A DNA stretch of 64,000 nt, from the NCBI GenBank assembly GCA_973895155.1, contig OZ316896.1, positions 18,228,001 to 18,292,000 on the forward strand, written 5' to 3'. This document shows positions 44,159-55,552 of the stretch, in pieces (position 1 is the first letter of the stretch; every line of letters starts with the position of its first letter). Position numbers and translations under genes: made by a program. Below the pieces are notes generated by a model that had not been told where the DNA came from, ran no database searches, and worked only from the letters and a program-made list of their open reading frames with translations. The stretch comes from Marsupella aquatica. Its lineage: Eukaryota; Marchantiophyta.

Positions 44159-46621
44159 GCATGGGTGCGCAATTTCGGCCAGAGTAATGACATTTACAAT
44201 TTGAGTGGAGAATACCCACTTTATCAATGGAGATCCTCAAGCAACTCGGGGGAGCTTGTTGGATGGGCAGCACATAGAGTACACATGGTGAGGTTTACTG
44301 AAACTTTTGGTAGGGCAACAGCTTGTCGGCCCCTGTATAGATGCAAGCCCAGGAGGTTTGGTGTGTGAACAAGGACTTCATTGCTGGGTCCTGGGTCACC
44401 TTGAAAACTATGGGACTCTGTCAATCAAGCTTGAAAGGTCACTCTTCAAGGTGGGTGCCTTGAAGGCACCGATTTGCAAGTAGTCAGAGCAAAGATTTTT
44501 GGTTTAGAACAAATTCAAATGTAGATACTGTATATGATGAGAAATCACTTCCTGGTCCTTTGTAAGTCGAGGCCTTCCCGTAGTTTATTCACTTAGCTTC
44601 GGATGTGTGTAGAGTATCCTTGCCCATGAGGACCTGCAGGCTTGTGCATTAGGATTATCATCAGAAGGGACTGGGATTTTGTACGGCTAAAAGCACAAGG
44701 ACAATATATTGTACAGAGCTTTGTGTCCATTTTGGACTAACGTGACCCAATTTATTCACGGTTTATTTCCCTCTTGAATGTCGTTCGCAATTACTCTATT
44801 TCAATCAGACATATGAGTTTGTGCGTCTGTCCTGCACCCTTTCCTCTTGAATCTGGGTTGCTTCTCGTCTATGCATTGGACATTCTAATGAGCCTATATG
44901 TCTGTTCATTCATTCACTGGGTCTTTCCTGTCAAATCGGGGTTGTTAAATGCCGACTCCGAACGAATTCATGTGGTGACTCTTCTTGTTGCTACTACTGT
45001 AGGTTGCTACTACTGTAGGAGACTTTTGGAAACGTGACTCCATTCAGTTACGCATATCCCTTTTTGAATCCGGGTTGCTTCTACTGTAGGACACTGGGAA
45101 AGAGACTCAAATTATTTACTCATATTCCTTTTGAATCTGGGTCCATGCAAATCAACGTCCAAGCCCGTGAATGCAATAGTATTCGTAGGGATGTAACGTT
45201 CTCGACTAGATGCGTGAACGGTTTCAGCTGGACGGAAGTTTCTCGGCTACATGCAGGAATCCCAAATTTAAGGTCTCGTGATTGCAATTATTCTCTCGTA
45301 AGCTACCATTGTTGACAGGTCAACGTCAACTCTCCCATTCTAGGTGGATGCCTGGCTGACCTTTCCAAAACAGCGCTACTAAACAATTTAATCCTGATGT
45401 CCATCCGTTGCGAGTAAGTTGACAAGTTAAGGTCTTCATCTTTCCCTCAGCACAATGGTACTTGAAAGGCCGTACGAGGCAAGGTGGTCGGCTGTTTGGC
45501 TGAATCAAGTAGAGTAGTCTTGACTGGGTTTCGAGAATTTCCTTCACTCCTCACAGGAATCTTGACAAACCATTGGACTAAATCAAGGAGTAGTATAGTG
45601 TTGGATTGGGTTTCGAGAATTATTCTACATTCCTTAACAGGAGTCTTGACAACCCGTTCAAACTTCTTGGAAAAACAAATTCTTTCACTGGAGAATTTGG
45701 ATTTGGAGAAACAGGGGCATCTCAGGTCAATTCGGAGGTAGAAAGAGAACACAATTTGTTCGAGCCGGACTAGTTCGATAATGCCTTTCAGTAATCACAA
45801 ATGGCATTTGCACACAAACTGTACGATGCCAAAGAATGATAATTCTATGCGCACTCTAGTGAAAAGCCATACTTAGATGTGGTGATCAATGAAATTGCCA
45901 CAAATAGATCACATTTAGGTTCGAGATAGGTTGGCGGTTACACGTATTGTCAACACAGGTGCTGCCACGAGGTAGTTAAGGCTGTTGCTTGTGGTTGTTT
46001 CGTTAGCAATATGGCCACATCTTGCAGACGACACAATTGACTATGTCTCAGGCTGTATAGAACAAAATTGTCACCTATTGGTGATGCTCTAAGACAAGCA
46101 ATCTTCGTGGGAGACTTCAATTTGCATCATCATTCTGCCTTCAGGCCACACCGTCCGATCTCACCGCATTCTTTCCAAACACGAGGATTAATAAAAACTC
46201 TAAGAAAGTATGCTTCATGGGAGTTGACAGCTTCAATTTGCATATCATTATCTCTAAGGTACGTGATCTGACTCAATGTTCTCTACAGTCATAGGAGACC
46301 AACACAAACTACTAAGCCAGGAAGACTCGAGAGTCCAAACCCACGTGTGTAAGATTGACCATAAAGTTGTGATTGTTATGTTTAATCATCTGCCCGAGTG
46401 TGAGATTCACAATAAAAGACTGTCTCACGTCTCTTGTGTCGACAGCAATGAGGCGGATCACAATGCCACAAAGTTTCTTTCGTTACCATCACTTCTCCCG
46501 ACCTCCTCCACAATCTGATCCCAACGTTTCCCCTGATCTTATATGCCCGGGTCCAACCTCGTGCTCCAGAGTCAATGCTGACCAATCAATCAAGTTGCAG
46601 TCGCCATTGAAATGTCCCTTT
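44159..46621. other. 3' flank of the lipase gene and intergenic repeats
   Basis: The first ~500 bp are presumably 3'UTR. Further on, a motif TTGAATCYGGGTTGCTTCT recurs near 44846 and 45063 (with a shortened form near 45131). TTGCTACTACTGTAGG is duplicated near 44987-45020. GATTGGGTTTCGAGAATT with about 80 bp of flank is repeated at about 45522 and 45604. No gene recognised. Confidence 0.45.
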
Positions 46622-47040
46622 GTCCGCAGAAACGTTATTGATTTCTATTGCTCTCATTGCACAGTTGCAGCTGATTGCCTGAAAAAAATTCCAGTAGCTA
46701 CAAAGACAAATTCATCCATGCTTAAAAATTCCTGTAGTGCCACAAAGACAAAATTTCGTCCGCAGAAACGTTATTGATTTCAATTTGCTCTCATTGCACA
46801 GTTGCAGCTGATTGCCTGAAAAAAATTCCAGTAGCTACAAAGACAAGCTCACCATGCTGAAAAATTCCTGTAGTGCGGCCGCCACAAAGACAACATTTCG
46901 TCCGCAGAAACGTTATTGATTTCAATTTGCTCTCATTGCACAGTGGCAGCTGATTGCCTGAAAACAAATTCCAGTAGCTACAAAGACAAATTCATCCATG
47001 CTGAAAAATTCCAGTAGCCACAAAGACAAAATTCATCCAG
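46622..47040. repeat. 137-141-bp tandem repeat, three copies, next to the tRNA
   Basis: Units start with GTCCGCAGAAACGTTATTGA at about 46622, 46759 and 46900. Each continues with TTGCTCTCATTGCACAGT, GCAGCTGATTGCCTGAAAA, TTCCAGTAGCTACAAAGACA and an ATGCTGAAAAATTCC tail. Copies are 90% or more alike by eye. A NotI-like GCGGCCGC marks the second-third junction. The array ends about 40 bp before the tRNA-Arg gene (in the tRNA's 3' direction). Confidence 0.85.
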
Positions 47041-47061
47041 GCTCGTTTGGAAATGGAATGC

Positions 47062-47065
47062 AAAA
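47062..47065 (-). terminator. Pol III terminator of tRNA-Arg
   Basis: A run of four T on the minus strand lies about 16 bases after the tRNA 3' end, the normal place for RNA polymerase III termination. Confidence 0.7.
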
Positions 47066-47081
47066 GCACAAGACCATTCTT

Positions 47082-47155
47082 CGACCACGGAGGGATTCGA
47101 ACCCTCGACCTTTAGATCCGAAGTCTAACGCGCTAATCCACTGCGCTACGCGGCC
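47082..47155 (-). tRNA. tRNA-Arg (anticodon UCG)
   Basis: A complete nuclear-type tRNA of 74 nt with no intron and no encoded CCA. The acceptor stem GGCCGCG/CGTGGTC pairs over 7 bp with two G-U pairs, and the discriminator is G. The D arm contains TAGCGCAGTGGATTAGCGC (A box). The anticodon stem TTAGA/TCTAA encloses loop CTTCGGA, giving anticodon TCG for CGA codons. The T arm is GAGGG-TTCGAAT-CCCTC (B box). It closely resembles known plant tRNA-Arg(UCG). The internal A and B boxes are its promoter. Confidence 0.97.
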
Positions 47156-47953
47156 AGTCATGGTGATTTCGAGACAAAAACTTAATAAGTAAAACTCCTT
47201 GTTTTTTTCTCCCCTGGACATCGACCAGATTACGGTTCAGTTTTAACTCATTCCAGTTTAAGCAGGAGAAAAATCATGGAATTTAAAAACTCCTGCATTT
47301 TGGCTGAACTTTGTTCAGTTGTGATGGGGGCCCAAAACAGCCCAAGCCTGTATAATTTTGGATTGCATCGTCAGAAGTATTGTATGAAGTATTGTCAAAT
47401 TCAACAGGAATGCAGTGTTCAGCCTATGAACACAAACCTTTGGTCCCAGGCCTGGTATATAGGGGGACAAATTCACGGGAAACAACTGAAGGGCCTTCAG
47501 GCCCCCTCTCCCATCATGAGTATCTGTCGCAAGAGTTTTGGTTTTTTTGGTCTCTCATGGGATTTGTAGCTTGGATGGGATGATTTTAAAGGTTGGGCAC
47601 TCCTATGGGATTCTGGTGTGTGGTGTTAGATCCCTCCCATAGGACCTTTGGGTGCTCTCCAAGGTGCTCTCTGCTCTCTATGACATTATGTGAATAAAAA
47701 GTAAACATTCTATTTGAGCAGAGCATATCATATGGGACCAAAAAACAAAATTGGGGTGAGCAACCCCTTCTCATATTTGTTTCTGTTTTTAGGAAAGCTA
47801 CAGCGCACCCAATGGATTCACCTTGGCAAAAACTAGTGGGGCAACGAGAAAAACACAGACCCAAAGCTCCAGGCTTGGGCGAACCCAAACCAAAAATCTC
47901 ATGGACCCAATACTTAAAATAAACAAACTGCCTATTAAGGTCCAGAGTGGACC

Positions 47954-48087
47954 GCGCAAAGAGGCATGCATGGTTGTGCCGTAGCTCACTTGAGTAGAGA
48001 CTTTGTCATAGGTCTTGGGTTCAAATGCCGTGACCAACTTTTATTTTACGTGGGTTTCACAGATTTTCTATTTTAAATTAAAAAAAG
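47954..48087 (+). mobile_element. tRNA-derived SINE, copy 2
   Basis: It is homologous to the element at 21908-22041: GAGGCATG, an A-box-like GTAGCTCACTTGAGTAGAGA, ATAGGTCTTGGGTTCAAATG as the B box, GGGTTTCACAGATTTT and an A-rich end (AAATTAAAAAAA). GAGTGGACC on the left (47945-47953) and right (48093-48101) is a likely target duplication. This copy keeps a better B box than copy 1. Confidence 0.65.
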
Positions 48088-48101
48088 GCTTGGAGTGGAC
48101 C

Positions 48102-49975
48102 AGGTGGGCATGCAGTGTACCAAAATTTTGCCACTTGCCCATATGCATGCAAATCAGCACCACTGCCCTGTCTACTTACCGTTCAACCTAGTAGTTGACA
48201 AACAAGCCTGGCTATAGCTAAGCTCAAACAGCAAGGGTGCTACCATTGGTGCGATGATGTCACATAGTCGCTCTCTCTATCATAGTAAGATTTCGGCCAA
48301 AGTCTGGCCCAAGCTCCTTGCATTTTGGACACTGATTGTACATTGCAATTTAGCATGAATGTTCACAGCAACTCCACTAAGAATCAAGTGCATGTAGAGG
48401 GAAGTACGTGGGTATAGTTAGCTACGGTAAGCAACCCTAACAAGAAGCCAATGCAAGTATAAAACACACAGACTGGTTAGAGAGCCATGGACCAGACTCT
48501 CTTTGCGCAAAAATTATGGTGGCAAGAGATACACATCACTCAACACCAGTCAACAAACTAGAAGACAGGGAAGCCTCTGAAAAGATGTCACACAAACATT
48601 CAGGAAGTCCCAATGATCAAAGATTGAGCACATAAACATCTCAAGTCAGAATCTTATGGCATGAGCGGTACAGAGCCAAGAATTGCACTGCATTTTACAA
48701 ACAATGTTCTAAAATTTTATCGTTATTTTGAAACAATTACATGATTAATACTCGGTTGTCATCCTGCCACTTGGAGCACTCAGACATGTAATCAGACAAC
48801 TACCACTCTTTACAGAAGTCGATTGTGAGGACATTAATATTAATTTTTAACAGGGCCCCGCCAAGAAAAACTTCAATCAAGTCTAAGTCAGCTCGCTTGG
48901 AAACTACGGCAAGTGAAAATGCATTAATCTATACTGGCCAATCAGTTGTCACTACTTCCATCACAATTCAGAAGTGTGCATTACTCGGTTGACCATACGT
49001 AGCCCAGTGCATGAGAACATGAATAAAAACAATTTCAGCTCAAAGGAATTTGGGTTTGCAGATTCGACTCATTACTTATCTACAATAACTTTACGGAACT
49101 AGAGAGATAAGTTTTGAGTAAACCCCCTAATTGCATGTTTCCTTGGGGCAGGTATCTCTCAAGTGAAACTTTTAAGTAAATTGTAGCATATTCAACTATG
49201 ACCTTTTTCTTTTTGGAGTACCTCGAGCACATATAGCTCGATATATAGTGTCTCCCCAGCAGAGCCAAATTGATTATTTACAAATGCTTTCAATATTACT
49301 TTCAAGCGTAAACATTGAGAGTAATATAGGTTGTCAACATTTACAGGATATGTTATTGGTCAGACGTAAATTGCAGTTCTATTTTTAATGTCAATGACAC
49401 AAATTAAAAAAAAATGGAACAGTGAAACAAAGAAGAGACAGTTCTTGATATGTGACATGATGGATTGGATCACATCGGAAAACGTTTCCTTTACGTACAA
49501 GACACCACAGAATAAAATATGCTTTACTTGCAGTAAGCCAAGTCCAAAAAACCCATGACAAAACTGAAATAGATGAGCATATCACAACTTATGAAGCTTG
49601 AACAAAATGAAACCTTGCAATCTGACCCAAAGGTGAAGTTACTAAAAACCATGTCTTCAGAGTCAATCCATTTTCAGAAATATTGATTGAAACCTTCTCC
49701 CGGTTAAATAATTATACAATTCCATTTGTATTATCAAATATTTTGTGAGGCCATAGTAAGTGACAATTTTGGTCACTTATCATGCATGTTCCTGCAGGCC
49801 AAGGCACTATGGCATAAAAGAATCATTGCAATGTTTTCTTTTACCAATGGAAAGTACTGAACTTTGCCGTCATGGTTCACTTGATTGAATATGTAGATTG
49901 TCTATCTTCTTTGAAATCTAATCTAGTACAAGTAAACTCTAAATTAACACCAAAATTAAGATTTGTGCTTAACTC
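48102..49975. other. intergenic stretch, no gene recognised
   Basis: AT-rich, no family motifs. The last few hundred bases are probably 3'UTR and flank of the minus-strand MORN gene that ends at 49976. Confidence 0.45.
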
Positions 49976-50674
49976 CTACTTGATCTCGCATGGAAGGCCA
50001 GGCCCAATTCCTTTGAAAAAGTGCCCTACATATCGTCGACCTGATTGGTCTGTATAAACACCCATCCCGTGCATTGTGTTCTCTCTCCAATCTCCTTTAT
50101 AACTGCGCCCATCAGCCCACTTGTATTCTCCCTGGCCAAAGTACTTATTCATGTCCCAATTCCCTTCATAAGTTGCACCACTTGCATATCTAAATGTTCC
50201 TTGACCCGAGATTTGATCATCCTTCCAATCACCCTCGTAACGATACTCTCCATCCATGTAGACCCCTTTTCCGTGGCGAAAACGGTTGGGCCTTGGTTGC
50301 TCAGGTGGAGGAGATCCACCTTCAGCAATTGCTTTTTCCTCCTCTTGTTTGCTATCCTTCGCACCTTCTTTTTTTGGACTCTTGGGTGGAGGCTTTCCAT
50401 CAACCTTCTTCTTATCTTCTTTAGCAGTTTTCTCTCCCTTCACTTTACCTTTGGACCCCTTCTCATGGTTCTTTGCTTCTGAATCTGCCTTTGCCTCTTC
50501 ATTTGGGTCAGGAGCAATTATCCATTCTCCTTCATAGGTAGCGCCACTCGGATAATAAAATTTGCCCGTTCCATGAGAAGGATCTGGAATGTCTTCAATT
50601 GGCTGTGATGGCTCATCTGTAGTTTTTCCAGCTTTGCCTTTAGATCCTTTCTCCTTGTCTGCCATGGGGGCCAT
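49976..50674 (-). CDS. MORN-repeat protein, radial-spoke-head-like
   Basis: It has 232 residues from the ATG at 50672-50674 (MAPMADKEKG); the ATG three codons later is as good. Upstream codons in the same frame are hydrophobic and 5'UTR-like. One MORN unit lies near residues 30-50 (GTGKFYYPSGATYEGEW). A Lys/Glu/Pro-rich linker of about 80 residues follows. Then come four consecutive units: GKGVYMDGEYRYEGDW, GQGTFRYASGATYEGNW, GQGEYKWADGRSYKGDW and GMGVYTDQSGRRYVGHF. MORN arrays make extended beta-hairpin plates. In plants with swimming sperm and in algae, similar arrays are found in radial spoke heads and other axonemal proteins; other MORN proteins are PIP kinases, but no kinase domain is present. 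A ciliary role is inference. Confidence 0.85.
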   Translation of the reverse strand: MAPMADKEKGSKGKAGKTTDEPSQPIEDIPDPSHGTGKFYYPSGATYEGEWIIAPDPNEEAKADSEAKNHEKGSKGKVKGEKTAKEDKKKVDGKPPPKSPKKEGAKDSKQEEEKAIAEGGSPPPEQPRPNRFRHGKGVYMDGEYRYEGDWKDDQISGQGTFRYASGATYEGNWDMNKYFGQGEYKWADGRSYKGDWRENTMHGMGVYTDQSGRRYVGHFFKGIGPGLPCEIK

Positions 50675-52563
50675 GAGAAGCGTCCTACCTAGGAGTACAA
50701 AAGGCTGAGAAAAGAGTGGAACTATACAAAAGGGGACCAATTTTGACAAGGAAGGAGAGATCCCATCCAAAGAGACGAGAGGGAACAACCCAAGCAGAAC
50801 AACATTGGTATCCTAGCAGTTTTTTTGCGATGGGTTCGAAAAAAACATTGCAAGAAATATTAAACATCAGTGAGGAATTGTTTGGAAATTTAGAAAATCA
50901 GAAAATGAAATTGCAAATGTATCTGTACAGATATATTCAATTTCAATAATTTAAGTCTGCCATTTATGACCTCTTCTAGAGTGAAGCACTAGGTCGTAAT
51001 TTTCTCAGATAACACAAAATTTATATTAGGCAATGCTTGCACAAATATGGACAGGCATGTCGAGGAGATTGGATCCACGGGCCTTCCTTTGCAATGCAAG
51101 TGTATTTGGGGTATTGTAGTTTCTCAACAAGGTAAACCTGAACAATCTTCTTCTTTTTACTCTCATATCCATATTCAAACCTATCCTAATATGCAACTCA
51201 GAATGATGGACTAATTATGACTACTTTCTCTGCCAATATGAGTAAAATGTGGTCCATTTGAGTTGCAAAAAATCCATGTGAGAAATTTGGCACACCCTAC
51301 AGGTCCATACAAGCATAATTTTCATGGTTCATCCAAGCATCAATTTTGGAAATTGAATTCTGTTATTGTCATATTGCTCATCAATCACAAAAGTTTGACA
51401 AAGAGCTTGGATCATGAATTACTGCAACCTAACAAATAATCTTGCCTTATGATCATACTTTAGGGTCTCAAACTACGCTGCATTGTGATCCCCCTTCAGA
51501 GCATCAACCTCACTGCTTCCCTACCGTCTTAAACGCATTAATTGAAGGTCTGCCTCATATTCACCACGAAAAGCGACTCTCATACACAGGATATGTCATA
51601 TTTTTTATGTGCACTTACCAAGACCCAAAGAGTTTCACAAGGACTCAAGAAGGCTCACCACAGAACGCACTGGTCAGTTGACCAGGGGATGAGCCTAGAA
51701 CCAAGAGGTCCCAATTCAATCCCCCCTCCACATTCAAGGGTTCTGGGGTGAGTGTGTGTGTGGGTGAGGTGTAGTGATGGGAGTACTGGTTTCTAATCAG
51801 CCCCCCTTGGTTAGTCCACTTTGGGGCTCTAGTCCAACCCTCTTTCCCTTTTGATACTGGGTATGACCCCCCTTGTGAGCTACCCTACATTGGTGCATGC
51901 TCCAGAGTTGATAGTCTATCTACCCTCTCTCTTGGATGGGTGGGTCAGCTTTCACTATTCAAGGCAGAAAAAGGAAAGCTCAGATGCTCAATCACATTTT
52001 AAAGTAAACACGTGCATATTTTAAAGCCGTCTTTTGGAGCCTCCACATCCACAGTACTGACCCGTGCAAAATGATAATTGTCCAAATTTCCAAGGGACTC
52101 GTGGCAAGGTCCCTCTGGTCCTCGTACTTTGACACGGTCGTCGTCGTCGAGCTCCTACTTTCCCCTTTTCGAGGCCCTCGAATCTCGACTGTTTCAGCCC
52201 TTCATCGATCTGATCCGTCCTGCTTTCCTTCATTCCCGCGGATTGGACTTTATCGATCAGCGTTGGTCAACATTTCCGAATCCCGACCCAGCCAACCCTC
52301 CATGGCTCCATCGCCTTCTCCCATCCCGTGACCCTTCATAAGCCCAGGTCGCAGCCTTCTTTCCTCATCATCGAGCTCATCTTTCGACCAACAACAACCA
52401 AAAACAAGAGATTCATAGATCCAAAGCTCCTCCACCACCAAAACCATCCAGTGCGGCATCACCACTGTTCAACAGTAAACCCAACAGCTCGATCGATCGT
52501 CCTTTGGACATATCGATACTGGATTGGGCTTCGAGATTATCAATCAATTGAGCCTTTTGCACA
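50675..52563. other. intergenic stretch with a possible SINE-like segment
   Basis: 50675-50950 is probably the promoter and 5'UTR of the MORN gene. Around 51664-51775 the text GGTCAGTTGACCAGG...GAGGTCCCAATTCAATCCCC followed by GTGAGTGTGTGTGTGGGTG resembles a tRNA-related SINE of another family, without a clear target duplication. About 52100-52560 is C/T-rich and probably the 5'UTR and promoter of the next gene. Confidence 0.4.
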
Positions 52564-53874
52564 ATGGCGCTGTTAGGAATGAAGTCGATTGCTGAAGTTG
52601 AAGGGATACAGTCTCATGCTGCTGTTCAGAGGTCACTTTGCTGGAGCAGCAGGAGCAGAAGTGGAACGAGTAGAGTGTCTTTGCCAGTGAGTCTTCGGCC
52701 ATCGATCAGGAAGGGCAGTAGCGTAGGGAACCGGGTTGCCATAACGTGCACGATGCAGATTGATCGACCAGCTTCGATGGCGGACGAGCCGAAATCCCCG
52801 GGAAAGGTTGTTCCAGCCGAAGCACCAACCTCGACGAACAAGGGGTGGAGCGATGCGATGGATCTGGAGGACCAGTTCCTTGTCAAGCAGCTGAGAGATC
52901 TCGCGACAATTGCCTCGGACCGGAGCGAGATGCACCACGTTCTCTCCGTTCAGCGCGACGATTGGAACAGCCTCTTTCACACGACGATCACCATGGCTTC
53001 GGTGTCTGCCGCCGTAGCGGCAGCGTTGAACGGGGCAGAGCACGCTTTGGGGCTCTCGGTTGTGGCCTCGGGCTTGGGCTTGGGCGTCGCGGCACTCATG
53101 GCGCTGGTCAACTTCTTCCAGCCGTCGCAGCTCGCCGAGGAACAACGCACTGCCGCACGCTTCTTCAAGCGCATGGCGACCGACATTAAAGCAACTCTCC
53201 AAACTGACCCTCGCCTGCGTCAAGAGGCGTCTCACTACTTGCAGCAAAAGCTGGCGACCGTGCAAGCGCTCGATAGCGCTTTCCCCATGCCTCTCACACC
53301 AGTCGTCCTCGAGAAATTCCCCAAGGTGATCAGCCCTTCGGTTCTCAGTGGTCCCCCAGCACCAAAGACACCCGAATTACTATTGACATCGAACTCTCAA
53401 TCTGCAAATGGCTGGACGTCTGCCATCGAGCAGGACTTGAAACGAACTTCCCGAATTCTCCGCACTTCAGATATTCCTACGTATATCGAACAGGCTACTG
53501 AGGTCAACCATCTCAACAAAGCCCTGGCCATCGCTTCGACTGTGTTGGCGACATCCGGGGCCTTGTTTAACGTGCTCGATGCTATGTCTGGGATGCGCCT
53601 CTCAGTTCTGGGAGCTGCTTTGACCGTGGGTGCGTTCTTCGTCCATAGCCTGTCGCATGCTGCGCAGCTTGGTGCGGCCTACGAGACCTATCGAAACTGT
53701 GCTGGATATTATGTGGATCTGGAGAGGTCGATCGAGACCGCTTTAAGAATGCCGGTCGAGCAGAGGGAATACGGTGTGAGCTTTCTGGAGAAAATCGCCT
53801 TACAGCTCGGTCGGAGTCCGGCCGACTCGCCGATCGTTCCATTGGACCAGGAAAAAGCAGGAACACTATTTTGA
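52564..53874 (+). CDS. At4g22030-like conserved plant protein
   Basis: This is an intronless gene of 436 residues. The Ser/Arg-rich, acid-poor N-terminus (1-65) resembles a plastid transit peptide. The core matches, from memory, the plant-only family named after Arabidopsis At4g22030: EMHHVLSVQRDDWNSLFHTT near 122-141, a hydrophobic Ala/Gly-rich hairpin near 145-185, and FFQPSQLAEEQRTAARFFKR near 184-203. Then MPLTPVVLEKFPK and a second Ala-rich hydrophobic pair near 315-360. The Arabidopsis protein is labelled 'probable F-box', but no F-box is visible here and I would not assign ubiquitin-ligase function. Two hydrophobic hairpins suggest membrane association. Biochemical role is unknown. Confidence 0.8.
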   Translation: MALLGMKSIAEVEGIQSHAAVQRSLCWSSRSRSGTSRVSLPVSLRPSIRKGSSVGNRVAITCTMQIDRPASMADEPKSPGKVVPAEAPTSTNKGWSDAMDLEDQFLVKQLRDLATIASDRSEMHHVLSVQRDDWNSLFHTTITMASVSAAVAAALNGAEHALGLSVVASGLGLGVAALMALVNFFQPSQLAEEQRTAARFFKRMATDIKATLQTDPRLRQEASHYLQQKLATVQALDSAFPMPLTPVVLEKFPKVISPSVLSGPPAPKTPELLLTSNSQSANGWTSAIEQDLKRTSRILRTSDIPTYIEQATEVNHLNKALAIASTVLATSGALFNVLDAMSGMRLSVLGAALTVGAFFVHSLSHAAQLGAAYETYRNCAGYYVDLERSIETALRMPVEQREYGVSFLEKIALQLGRSPADSPIVPLDQEKAGTLF

Positions 53875-55552
53875 GCAAAGAGCGAAATGGCCCATGCTGT
53901 ACATTTACTAGAATAGATGAACATAATTGAGCGACCGTCGAGAGAACACCTTCAACGATTTAGAGGATTTAGTGCTGATGAGTTTGATACAGGAGAAAAA
54001 CAAACTGGGGGATTCTGAAATCAGTACCCCACTCTTCTCATATACATTACACCCACAATAGCGGGTACCTAGTTGCCATTGCAACCAGTCAATTTTACTC
54101 TTACAGCGATCCACAATCAGAGATGACAGCGGAGGGAAACGATCGAAGGCGATTTGTAGATAGCCTTCCGCTCTCCATAGGTTACGCCCACAATCTCGGG
54201 TATATACGTTGCCATTGCAACACACGATATTCTTTTGGATTTAATTCATTCACTGTTGGAATCCTACAACAAAGTTTTCTTTCCAGATTCGTCGGCCTTG
54301 ATCCAGGAACTCTTGTTGAATGAGCTAGAATGCATGAAATTTGTTTCGCGTTAATCGCCAGACTGATCGTTCGTGACAACTCTTTCCTAAAAAAATAACT
54401 TACAAATCAAGCCGATCTAACTACAACCCACACAATTATGGACGCCGACTTCAAGCCGAGGAGTGAAACTCAGTTTAGTTTTTTGTATATATAATCTAAA
54501 ATCTATGGTCAGGGTCTACATTGAGGAAACTCAAATCAATTTCGGCGGCATTCGAGTACATGTTCGGTTCCGTATTTATAAGATATGCATTTCAAATTGC
54601 TGTGCCTGTAGACACTGCATCACACGGCAACAGATCAGCCTGGACAGGCTCTGAAAAAGGCACATCTTCCTAAGCTTAATTTGAGCGTCAGTCGTTCCTA
54701 GCTATGGCAGACCAACTCGCCTTCCAGTACTGGACGCTTGAACTTGTCAGAGAGAAAGTTAGGCCAAAAGTAGTACATGCGTTCATACTCACGGGGCAGC
54801 TCCAGAGCTATCATGGCCGACAACACATTCTGCAGAGTTGAGTACATAGGTACTCCGGGAGTACAGAGCAAGTCAGTAAAAGAATGAGTCGCTTTTTACA
54901 ATACGGCACGTGGAACGTCCCAGAGGCTCATTCTTCCGATCCGAAGCGTCCCATCTACGTAGTGCAAAAGATGAGAATTGTTCTCTCACTGCAGGTCTCA
55001 CGGCAGCTTCGCGTATTCAGAATGATGGAATTTCACAAACAGATTCAGCGATTTCTTTCAACGAGTGTATTGGATGCTGTCAAATTTCAGCTTCAAGGAC
55101 AAATACGTACATTATCAAATATGTTCATGATTTTCCGACAGATAGAGGGCCATGTTTTTTACTTTTTTAAAAATCTGGTTCCTATAAATCTTCGCTATTC
55201 TACCCAAAGCGATATTGCATTTGCACCTTTAATTTCTACTAGTTGCATGTACCCGCCGTGGACAACACCAATACTTTGCAAAGCTCTTACAGGATTGCGT
55301 TGTTCTCAGTTTTATGGCCGAGTCGACGGCCAATTTTATTTAAAGTCATATGGCCGGGATACAACTTGGTGTCACGATAGAATTTTACATTGATTCACAG
55401 AGAATAATTATTCGACCTGCCGTCATATGCTGACATATAACTCTGCCCCAGAAGCTGCAATGAATTTTGCAAGGCTCTGACTGATTTTCACGCACTCTCC
55501 TGCCGTAAGTACGCTAGAACAGCTGGGGATGGTGGAAACGTCTGAGTTGGTT
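53875..55552. other. intergenic stretch between two genes
   Basis: A near-repeat occurs: GTTACGCCCACAATCTCGGG...GTTGCCATTGCAAC at about 54181-54218 and a related CATTACACCCACAATAGCGGG...GTTGCCATTGCAAC at about 54045-54088. A plus-strand frame at 54884-55393 has no recognised product. The rest is AT-rich without features. Confidence 0.4.

Noticed and set aside
46998-47221. Open frames on both strands over 46998-47192 and 47033-47221 resembling widespread hypothetical proteins
   Set aside because: They are translations of the tRNA-Arg gene and its complement, a well-known source of spurious proteins.
52633-53265. 210-codon minus-strand frame inside the At4g22030-like gene
   Set aside because: Antisense shadow in GC-rich coding sequence, Arg/His-rich, no domain.
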